A DNA stretch of 7,500 nucleotides from Methylotetracoccus sp. GTDB taxonomy: Bacteria; Pseudomonadota; Gammaproteobacteria; Methylococcales; Methylococcaceae. The position numbers and the translations under genes are program-made. The stretch lies in NCBI GenBank assembly GCA_025458755.1, contig JALORT010000089.1:1-7500 (forward strand), written 5' to 3'. The notes beneath the pieces were generated by a model, which worked only from the letters and a program-made list of their open reading frames with translations, had not been told where the DNA came from and made no database searches. Below are positions 1 to 5,403 of this stretch, piece by piece. How positions within the stretch are numbered: position 1 is the stretch's first letter; each line of letters starts with the position of its first letter.

Positions 1-1
1 C

Positions 2-469
2 CGGATGTTCTGTCTGGCCGCTGAGTCGGGAGCCTATCTCTCGCTGATGCACATGCAGGGGACGCCAAAAACGATGCAGGACAGTCCGTACTACGATGAC
101 GTGGTCCGCGAAGTGCTGGAATTCCTGTTGTCCCGTGCGGATGAGGCGAAGCGGGCGGGGGTGCCAAAGGAACGCCTGCTGATCGACCCGGGAATCGGCT
201 TCGGCAAACGCAAACAAGACAACCTTAGGCTGTTGGCTCATCTCGACCGTTTCGCCGCCACTGGCTATCCGGTGCTGCTTGGCACCAGCCGGAAGCGGTT
301 CATGGGGACAGTCTGCGGTCAGAGCCAACCCGATGAACTGGTGGCCGCCACGGCAGCGACGACGGCGCTAGGGGTGATGGCCGGCGTACGCATCTTCCGG
401 GTGCACGACGTCAAGGAAAATCGCCAAGCCGCCGATGTAGCCGCGGCCATTCGCGACCATGCGCTTTGA
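2..469 (+). CDS. folP: Dihydropteroate synthase, C-terminal part (5' end outside window)
   Basis: Cytoplasmic folate-pathway enzyme that condenses p-aminobenzoate with 6-hydroxymethyl-dihydropterin pyrophosphate to give dihydropteroate; it is the sulfonamide target. The frame is open from the window's left edge, so the start is missing; about 155 C-terminal residues are present out of roughly 275 in the family, so over 100 are missing. Counting from the Met at base 5, the TIM-barrel motifs seen are LMHMQGTPKTMQ (14-25), DPGIGFGK (61-68), the pterin/phosphate-binding GTSRKRF (93-99) and the terminal RVHDV (132-136) with its conserved Arg and His. The end is intact, with a TGA stop. In many gammaproteobacteria folP is followed by glmM; here the next gene is panD on the opposite strand, 34 nt away. 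Its substrate is made by FolK, encoded in this same window. The identification is secure; the upstream context cannot be seen. Confidence 0.96.
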   Translation, partial: RMFCLAAESGAYLSLMHMQGTPKTMQDSPYYDDVVREVLEFLLSRADEAKRAGVPKERLLIDPGIGFGKRKQDNLRLLAHLDRFAATGYPVLLGTSRKRFMGTVCGQSQPDELVAATAATTALGVMAGVRIFRVHDVKENRQAADVAAAIRDHAL

Positions 470-476
470 TGGGGAA

Positions 477-497
477 GGCCGCCCCGTTCGCGCGGCC
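477..497. terminator. GC-rich hairpin between convergent folP and panD
   Basis: GGCCGC (477-482) and GCGGCC (492-497) form a perfect 6-bp stem around a 9-nt loop. It lies in the 34-nt gap between the stop codons of two convergent genes, where a shared transcription end would be expected. Neither side carries a T-tract, so it is not a textbook intrinsic terminator; it may only stabilise 3' ends or be a chance GC-rich palindrome. Confidence 0.3.
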
Positions 498-503
498 GGC
501 AGG

Positions 504-884
504 TCAGGCGGCTTGAACCGGCACGGTATACCCGACGCGTATAATCTGATTCCGCTCGTTCACGTAAATCAGGTTGGGATGATAGCTGGCGAGTTCGGTC
601 TGATTCAGCATCACGTAAGCACAGATGATCAGAACATCACCAACTGCTGCACGGCGGGCAGCGGCCCCGTTGACCGAAATGGTGCCGGACCCCTCTTGCG
701 CACGGATGGCGTAGGTCGTGAAGCGGTCGCCGTTGTTCACGTTGTAGATCTGAATTTGTTCGTATTCCCGGATACCGGAGCGGTCCAGCAACAGACCGTC
801 GATGGCGCAGGAGCCTTCGTATTCCAGCTCGGAATGAGTTACACGCGCCCTGTGTAACTTCGCTTTCAACATGGTGGTGTGCAT
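504..884 (-). CDS. panD: Aspartate 1-decarboxylase proenzyme
   Basis: Makes beta-alanine, one of the two substrates of PanC, by decarboxylating L-aspartate in the cytoplasm. It is a pyruvoyl enzyme: the proenzyme cleaves itself between Gly24 and Ser25, and Ser25 becomes the pyruvoyl group. The sequence shows YEGSCAID with Gly24-Ser25 at exactly the E. coli positions, plus Lys9, His11, Arg54 and Tyr58 also at E. coli numbering, and the SVNGAAA segment near 90-96. At 126 residues it is full length. The ATG at 884 is chosen because MHTTML aligns with the E. coli start MIRTML; only a weak GACGAG-like ribosome site precedes it. It lies 92 nt after panC and has its own likely promoter in that gap. 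Maturation factor PanZ is not seen here, so self-cleavage or a distant factor must serve. Confidence 0.97.
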   Translation of the reverse strand: MHTTMLKAKLHRARVTHSELEYEGSCAIDGLLLDRSGIREYEQIQIYNVNNGDRFTTYAIRAQEGSGTISVNGAAARRAAVGDVLIICAYVMLNQTELASYHPNLIYVNERNQIIRVGYTVPVQAA

Positions 885-918
885 GAACGATGCTCGTCAG
901 GGCCGGCGAAGACTCTAG

Positions 919-947
919 ATTATGCCGAAAGGGGTCGCTGATGACAA
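919..947 (-). promoter_or_regulatory. Likely sigma70 promoter for panD
   Basis: On the minus strand, TTGTCA (942-947, 5 of 6 to TTGACA) and CATAAT (919-924, 5 of 6 to TATAAT) are separated by exactly 17 bp. A transcript would begin near 911-913, giving a leader of about 28 nt to the panD ATG. It sits wholly within the 92-nt panC-panD gap, the only sizeable gap in the pcnB-panD block. This suggests panD can be transcribed apart from panBC. The call rests on consensus matching only. Confidence 0.55.
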
Positions 948-976
948 CACAGCGGACGGGCCAGCGGGTAAACGGC

Positions 977-1843
977 CTATTCGCGAGCCGGTGGTTGACG
1001 GTCGATCTTGCGGTTATCGATCAGACGCGTCCGGTCCATCCAGGCGGCAGCCAACACAATCAGTTCCCGGTCTTCGTCGCAGGGCAATGCGAGGTCGTTG
1101 CGGCGGCGGACGCTGACGTAGTCGACGCGAAATCCTGCCTGCCGCAGCTGATCCACCGCCCGGGTCTCGGCTTCGGTGACGGTTCGATTGCGGAGTTCGA
1201 GGGCATGCCCCGCCTCCTCGAGACAGCGTTGGAGTTGCGCCGCGTCTTCCCGCTGTTCCGCGGTCAAGTAGCCGTTGCGCGAACTCAGCGCGAGGCCGTT
1301 CGCTTCGCGCCGGGTCGGGGCGGGGATGATCTCGACCGGCAGGTCGAGGTCGCGCACCATTTTCTGCAGCAGCACCAACTGCTGGAAGTCCTTTTCGCCG
1401 AGGACCACGCACGTCGGCTGGACGATGTTGAGCAGCTTGCACACGACCGTCGCGACGCCGCGGAAATGGCCGGGGCGAGACTGGCCGCACAGTACTTCCG
1501 ACAGGCCGGGCACATGGACGAAAGTCGCCGCACCGCCGTCCGCGGGGTACATTTCGTAGACGCTGGGCAGGAACAGCAGGTCGGCGCCGGTGTCGATCAG
1601 TTTCCGCCGGTCCTCCTCCAGCGTACGCGGATAGCGGTCGAAATCCTCCCCGGGACCGAATTGGAGCGGATTGACGAAAATACTGACGACGACCCGGTCG
1701 GCCTGTTCTCGAGCCAGTTCGACCAGGCTCAGATGGCCGGCGTGAAGATTGCCCATGGTCGGCACGAACCCAACCGACTCACCGGTCTTCCGCCAGTCGG
1801 TGACTTGCGCCCTGACTTCGGCGATCGTTTCTGCGGTGTCCAT
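977..1843 (-). CDS. panC: Pantothenate synthetase (pantoate--beta-alanine ligase)
   Basis: Joins D-pantoate (from the PanB branch) and beta-alanine (from PanD) with ATP, through a pantoyl-adenylate, to give pantothenate; cytoplasmic. At 288 residues it has the family length. Motifs in order: PTMGNLHAGH with the HxGH nucleotide site at 34-37, SIFVNPLQF (54-62), the YPRTLEED segment (71-78), SRPGHFRGV (122-130), GEKDFQQ (149-155), SSRN (187-190) and RLIDN (273-277). One oddity: the block usually read R-x-x-D-G-L-A-x-S-S-R-N has Asn182 in place of the usual Asp (codon at 1298-1300). The ATG shares its A with the panB stop (TAATG), so translation is probably coupled; no Shine-Dalgarno is visible. 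The ketopantoate reductase needed between PanB and PanC (PanE or IlvC) is not in this window. Confidence 0.98.
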   Translation of the reverse strand: MDTAETIAEVRAQVTDWRKTGESVGFVPTMGNLHAGHLSLVELAREQADRVVVSIFVNPLQFGPGEDFDRYPRTLEEDRRKLIDTGADLLFLPSVYEMYPADGGAATFVHVPGLSEVLCGQSRPGHFRGVATVVCKLLNIVQPTCVVLGEKDFQQLVLLQKMVRDLDLPVEIIPAPTRREANGLALSSRNGYLTAEQREDAAQLQRCLEEAGHALELRNRTVTEAETRAVDQLRQAGFRVDYVSVRRRNDLALPCDEDRELIVLAAAWMDRTRLIDNRKIDRQPPARE

Positions 1844-2652
1844 TAGCCGATACTGACGGGTGATGTCGGCGGAAAGCGTCTGCCGCGGACCTCGGCGACG
1901 TAATGGCGAACCGCAGCGCCCGGAGTCCCGCTCTCTGCCAGAAAATCCTTGCAGAACCAGGGCCGCTTCGGGCTGAGTCCCAGCATGTCATACAACACCA
2001 GTACCTGTCCGTCACAATGAGGCCCGGCGCCGATACCGATGGTCGGGATGGGGATGTTCTCGGTGACCTTCAGAGCCAAATCCGGCGGCACGCATTCGAG
2101 GACCAGCAGGCTGGCGCCTGCGTCCGCGAGTGCGCCCGCGTCCGTTAGCAGTTGACGGGCGGAATCCGGCTCGCGCGCCTGCATCTTGTACCCGCCCAGT
2201 TTGTAGACGGACTGCGGAAGCAGTCCAAGGTGTGCACAAACGGCCACATTCCGCTCGGTCAAAAAGCGGATGATCGACACGTACGGTCCCGCCCCCTCGA
2301 TTTTCACCGCGTGCGCACCGGCACGGATCAACCGCGCGGCGTTGTGCGCGGCGTCCGTTGGGGTGGCGCAGCTCATGAAAGGCAGATCGGCCAGAATGAA
2401 TGCGCGCCGTACCCCTCGTGCTGTGCAGGCCGTGTGGTAGGCCATGTCGTCCATCGAGACGGCGAGCGTCGTTGGCTGGCCTTGAATGACCATGCCCAGG
2501 GAATCACCGACCAACACCACATCGACACCTGCCTCATCGACCAGACGCGCCAACGTGGCATCGTAAGCGGTCAGGCAGACGATCTTGTCCTGCCGCTGCT
2601 TCATCGCGAGGAGGCCCGGCAGAGTCACGGGCTTTTCAGGTGCTGTCGTCAT
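1843..2652 (-). CDS. panB: 3-methyl-2-oxobutanoate hydroxymethyltransferase (ketopantoate synthase)
   Basis: First committed step of pantothenate synthesis: transfers a hydroxymethyl group from 5,10-methylene-tetrahydrofolate to 2-oxoisovalerate, giving ketopantoate. It is cytoplasmic and in characterised members a homodecamer that needs Mg2+. At 269 residues it is full length and aligns with E. coli PanB throughout. The metal and catalytic residues are all present, each shifted by five from E. coli: Asp50 in LVGDSLGM, Asp89 in LADLPFM, Lys117 and Glu119 in VKIEG, His141 in AHLGL and the catalytic Glu186 in VLECVP; GIGAG lies at 206-210. The start ATG lies inside the end of folK (17-nt overlap) and the stop overlaps the panC start. 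No good ribosome site precedes the ATG at 2652; a later ATG at 2604 also lacks one, and the first is preferred because it keeps the N-terminal helix. Confidence 0.98.
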   Translation of the reverse strand: MTTAPEKPVTLPGLLAMKQRQDKIVCLTAYDATLARLVDEAGVDVVLVGDSLGMVIQGQPTTLAVSMDDMAYHTACTARGVRRAFILADLPFMSCATPTDAAHNAARLIRAGAHAVKIEGAGPYVSIIRFLTERNVAVCAHLGLLPQSVYKLGGYKMQAREPDSARQLLTDAGALADAGASLLVLECVPPDLALKVTENIPIPTIGIGAGPHCDGQVLVLYDMLGLSPKRPWFCKDFLAESGTPGAAVRHYVAEVRGRRFPPTSPVSIG

Positions 2653-3160
2653 CGACCGGGATCAGTGGTGAAGAGAGACGCGGGCAGGCACGGAGCAGAT
2701 CGGCAATCGGTCCGCGGCCCGGTATGTCCAACTGCGGTGCGATATCGAGCAGCGGCCGCAGCACGAATTCGCGCCCTGCAATGCCTGGATGGGGCACCTG
2801 CAATTCATCAGTTTCGATCGTCTCCCGGCCGTAAAGTAACAGATCCAGGTCCAGTGTCCGCGGACCCCACCGCTCGCCGGAGCGCGCGCGCCCGTGGTCG
2901 GCTTCCACGGTCTGCAGGATGTGCAGCAGCGCGTCGGGCGCCAACGTCGTTTCCACGGCCATCACGGCGTTGATGTAGTCGGGCTGATCGGCGGGTCCCA
3001 GCGGCGCACTGCGGTACAGGCGGGAACAGGCAATCTCGCGGAGATCCGGGTGCGTTCGCAGCGCTTCCCTGGCGGCTTTGACTCGGGCGATCGGGTTGCT
3101 GAGATTCGCGCCGAGGCCGATAAAAGCCACGATGCGCTGTCGCCTCCGCTGCTGCGCCAT
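2636..3160 (-). CDS. folK: 2-amino-4-hydroxy-6-hydroxymethyldihydropteridine pyrophosphokinase (HPPK)
   Basis: Transfers pyrophosphate from ATP to 6-hydroxymethyl-7,8-dihydropterin, making the substrate of FolP; cytoplasmic. The 174-residue product shows FIGLGANL (13-20), SRLYRSAPLG (46-55), DQPDYINAV (58-66), the signature RWGPRTLDLDLLLYG (97-111) with the Mg2+-binding Asp104 and Asp106, and VPHP (122-125). The frame is open as far as 3319 but that part lies inside pcnB and does not resemble HPPK, so the ATG at 3160, four bases after the pcnB stop, is taken as the start. No Shine-Dalgarno precedes it. A GTG at codon 11 would give an N-terminus closer in length to E. coli FolK and has AGCGGAGG upstream, though 12 nt away, which is long. 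The pcnB-folK pairing is the usual one in gammaproteobacteria. Confidence 0.96.
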   Translation of the reverse strand: MAQQRRRQRIVAFIGLGANLSNPIARVKAAREALRTHPDLREIACSRLYRSAPLGPADQPDYINAVMAVETTLAPDALLHILQTVEADHGRARSGERWGPRTLDLDLLLYGRETIETDELQVPHPGIAGREFVLRPLLDIAPQLDIPGRGPIADLLRACPRLSSPLIPVDDDST

Positions 3161-3164
3161 GGGC

Positions 3165-4526
3165 TCAGGAGGCAGCGGCCTTACGGTGCCGGCTGCGACG
3201 CCGCTTTCGTTTGGTCCCGCCCGGGACGCGCTCGGCCTCGCGCAACATGGCCTTCCGCTCAGGCTCATCGGCGGCCTGGAAACGCGTCCACCATTCGGCC
3301 AGTGCTGGATCGGCTTCACCCGATTCGGCCCGGAGGATCAAGAAGTCGTAAGCGGCGCGGAAGCGTGGATGCGTCAGCAGGCGATAGGGACGATGGCCGG
3401 TCAGCCGGGCGAAGCGCGGCTGCAGGCCCCAAATCTCCCGCATCGGCTGTCCGACGCTGCGCGGGAACGCGGTTTGGTGCACTTGGCGCTCCACCACTTC
3501 GGCACTGGCGTCCTGATAGGCTAGAAGGTCGTTCGCGCCTTCTGCTATTTTGGCTTCGGCGCGCGTGCGGACCGGTTCCCACAGCAACGCGGCGAACAGG
3601 AAATAGGGCGTGACCGGCTTGCCTTCCTCGATGCGGCGGTCCGTGCGGTCCAGTGCATGCGCCAAAAAGGTCAAAGGGAAGCCGTCGTGCTCCTGGCCCA
3701 GGCATTGCTCCGTCTCCGGGAACAGTGCGGCAAAGATGTGGTGGTGCCGCAGTGCTTCGAAGGTTTGTACGGCGTACCCTCCGAAGAACAGTTTAAGCAC
3801 CTCGTCGTAGAGACGCGGTGCCGGGATCTGTTGCAGCAGCGATGCCATTCGGCCAATCGGTTCGGCGCAACTCGGATGCAGGTTGAATCCCAGCCGAACT
3901 GCAAACCGCACGGCCCTCAGCATGCGTACGGGATCTTCGCGGTACCGTTCCTCGGGTTCTCCGATCAGGCGCAGAACGGAGTTCCGGTGGTCTTGCATGC
4001 CCCCGACATAGTCGACCACCGAAAAATCCCTGATGTTGTAGTACAGGGCGTTGATGGTGAAGTCGCGGCGAAAAGCGTCTTCTTCGATCGTCCCGTAGAC
4101 ATTGTCGCGGAGGATGCGCCCATTTTCCATGACGCGTTCGCCCTGGCGCGTTTCACCATTGATCCCGCGAAATGTCGCGACCTCGACGATCTCGTGTCCG
4201 AAATGCACATGGGCCAGACGAAACCGCCGACCGACGAGACGACAGTTGCGAAAAACAGCGCGGATTTGGTCCGGTGTCGCGTCGGTGACCAAGTCGAAGT
4301 CCTTGGGCTCGCGCCCAAGCAGCAAATCCCGGACGCATCCGCCGACCAGGTACGCTTGATAACCCTCGTTCTTCAGCCGATACAACACCTTTAAGGCCGG
4401 ATCGCTGATCAGGGAGCGCGAAATGCAGTGCTCGGAACGAGGGTAGACTTGCGGTCCCGTGGTCGTCGGGGTGGATTCCCTGGCGGCTGCGGGAAGGTTG
4501 AATAACCCTTTGACGAAGTCGAAGAT
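3165..4526 (-). CDS. pcnB: Poly(A) polymerase I, apparent non-canonical start
   Basis: Adds 3' poly(A) tails to RNA, promoting decay; belongs to the class II nucleotidyltransferases with CCA-adding enzymes. Reading from ATC at 4526 gives 453 residues, close to E. coli PcnB. Motifs: GGCVRDLLLG (62-71), the catalytic acidic pair in KDFD (75-78), LVGRRFRLAHV, which marks poly(A) polymerases against CCA enzymes, RRDFTINALYYN and REDPVRMLRAVRF; the C-terminus is a basic tail rich in Arg and Lys, typical for RNA binding. The first ordinary start, GTG at 4388, would remove 46 residues, including PQVYPRSEHCISR and SDPALKV, which align with E. coli PQVTVIPREQHAISR and ENALKV. No ATG, GTG or TTG exists in frame between 4389 and the TGA at 4593-4595, so ATC (4524-4526) or CTG (4530-4532) is the likely start. 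Family identity is certain; the exact start is inferred. It heads the folK-panBC block. Confidence 0.93.
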   Translation of the reverse strand: MFDFVKGLFNLPAAARESTPTTTGPQVYPRSEHCISRSLISDPALKVLYRLKNEGYQAYLVGGCVRDLLLGREPKDFDLVTDATPDQIRAVFRNCRLVGRRFRLAHVHFGHEIVEVATFRGINGETRQGERVMENGRILRDNVYGTIEEDAFRRDFTINALYYNIRDFSVVDYVGGMQDHRNSVLRLIGEPEERYREDPVRMLRAVRFAVRLGFNLHPSCAEPIGRMASLLQQIPAPRLYDEVLKLFFGGYAVQTFEALRHHHIFAALFPETEQCLGQEHDGFPLTFLAHALDRTDRRIEEGKPVTPYFLFAALLWEPVRTRAEAKIAEGANDLLAYQDASAEVVERQVHQTAFPRSVGQPMREIWGLQPRFARLTGHRPYRLLTHPRFRAAYDFLILRAESGEADPALAEWWTRFQAADEPERKAMLREAERVPGGTKRKRRRSRHRKAAAS

Positions 4527-4567
4527 ACTCAGAACGGTCGTCCAGTTGACGTTAAATTCAGCAGCGA

Positions 4568-4596
4568 ATGGTAACCCACGCGGGCGGCACGCTCAA
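4568..4596 (-). promoter_or_regulatory. Possible promoter of the pcnB operon
   Basis: On the minus strand TTGAGC (4591-4596, 4 of 6) and TACCAT (4568-4573, 4 of 6) stand 17 bp apart. Transcription would start near 4561, about 35 nt before the proposed ATC start of pcnB. The match is modest. Placement fits: downstream of the HdeD-like gene's stop and just ahead of the start predicted by alignment. Confidence 0.3.
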
Positions 4597-4643
4597 TTCT
4601 GTCTTCTTGCACGACACCGGCTTTCTCCCTGCTGGTTAGGGCA

Positions 4644-4666
4644 GGCGGCACCCCGCGGGTTCCGCC
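4644..4666. other. Strong hairpin in the gap between the HdeD-like gene and pcnB
   Basis: A 23-nt near-perfect inverted repeat: GGCGG and ACCC pair with GGGT and CCGCC around a 3-nt GCG loop, with a single A-G mismatch (minus-strand reading). It lies about 90 nt after the stop of the HdeD-like gene and about 50 nt before the possible pcnB promoter. There is no T-tract on either strand. It may block 3' decay or end the upstream transcript, or be part of the pcnB leader if that RNA starts further upstream. Confidence 0.35.
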
Positions 4667-4754
4667 GATCAGCTTGTCCCAACGCCAGCGTCGCCTGTTC
4701 CCGACCGTCGCTGGTGTCCGCCCGCCGCCAATGTCGTGCCCGAATCCTCGTCGT

Positions 4755-5294
4755 TTAACGACGCAGCTTTCTGACCTTGAATGACAGAGCGATGAGGAAT
4801 GTGCCGGCAATGACAGCCCAAGTGCCGATAAACCAGATGACTGCCAATGCCCCGGCGCCGGGTCGGGCGATCATCATGAGGCCGAAGGCGAGGGAGACCA
4901 GACCGCCGAGTGCCAGCAGCCATTCGCCCTCGATTTCTCGCCGCAGTTGAAACGCTTCGACGATACGCATCACTCCGGAGGCGATGGCCCACGCCGCGAT
5001 ATACATCAGCAGCACCAGGGTTGACATGTCCGGTGCCTGGAATGTGAGGACTCCGAACAGGATGCCCAGCAATCCTTCCAGCAGCAGCAGCCACCAGTGT
5101 TCGTTGATTCTGCGGGCCTTGACCGCATGGAAGGTCTCGAACACACCGTCAGCAAATGCAAACGCGGCAAACAGCAGCACCAAAGTCGCCAGGGTGATGC
5201 CGGGCAACACGAACGCCGCTAAGCCAAAAAGCAGAGCGAAGATACCTCGAAGTAACAAGATCCACCAATAGTCGGACAGGGTGTGTGCAAACAT
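4755..5294 (-). CDS. HdeD family (DUF308) inner-membrane protein
   Basis: A 179-residue integral membrane protein with six predicted membrane segments. It is built of three similar units of two segments each (about 9-55, 66-115 and 123-170), each opening with a W-W/L-L-L-x-x-G-type segment and a Leu/Gly-Phe-Gly turn followed by a Pro near the end of the first helix; examples are WWILLLRG, HWWLLLLEG and GEWLLALGG. The loop LRREIEGEWLL is typical of this family. E. coli HdeD is an acid-resistance membrane protein; most homologues have no proven function, so I give no symbol. A TTG six codons earlier is possible, but ATG at 5294 is chosen because GGAGA lies eight bases ahead of it, the clearest ribosome site in the window. 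The C-terminus ends in a short basic stretch, KVRKLRR, likely cytoplasmic. It seems to be its own transcription unit. Confidence 0.88.
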   Translation of the reverse strand: MFAHTLSDYWWILLLRGIFALLFGLAAFVLPGITLATLVLLFAAFAFADGVFETFHAVKARRINEHWWLLLLEGLLGILFGVLTFQAPDMSTLVLLMYIAAWAIASGVMRIVEAFQLRREIEGEWLLALGGLVSLAFGLMMIARPGAGALAVIWFIGTWAVIAGTFLIALSFKVRKLRR

Positions 5295-5357
5295 TCGGGC
5301 TTCTCCGCTCAAGGCTGATAAATAGTGGTTTTTCGGTCACGTACGACTTCGGGTGAC

Positions 5358-5387
5358 TTTATACCCGTGGCGGTGGCGTGGCGACAA
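5358..5387 (-). promoter_or_regulatory. Possible promoter of the HdeD-like gene
   Basis: On the minus strand TTGTCG (5382-5387, 4 of 6) and TATAAA (5358-5363, 5 of 6) are 18 bp apart, inside the 109-nt gap after the lipase gene. The predicted leader is about 57 nt and carries the GGAGA ribosome site. The elements suggest this gene need not be read through from the lipase gene. Confidence 0.42.
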
Positions 5388-5403
5388 GTGCTTCCCGGGT
5401 CCG

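Noticed and set aside
890..1846. Long + strand open frame of 318 codons opposite panC.
   Set aside because: It is the complement of a certain panC gene; its length is due to high GC, and the translation resembles no known family.
4558..4617. 19-codon GTG mini-ORF (minus strand) in the pcnB leader with a GGGAG-like ribosome site.
   Set aside because: It could be a leader peptide, but it is short, has no recognisable regulatory codon run, and the likely pcnB promoter lies inside it, so it would not be on that transcript.
4682..4720. Imperfect inverted repeat (CCAGCG and CGCTGG arms) after the HdeD-like gene, considered as its terminator.
   Set aside because: Short 6-bp outer stem, an A-A mismatch, a 12-nt loop and no T-tract.
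4529..4810. 93-codon open frame on the minus strand overlapping the end of the HdeD-like gene and ending two bases before the proposed pcnB start.
   Set aside because: Its first part is an out-of-frame reading of the HdeD-like gene, the product is Arg-rich and matches nothing I know, and no ribosome site precedes its start.
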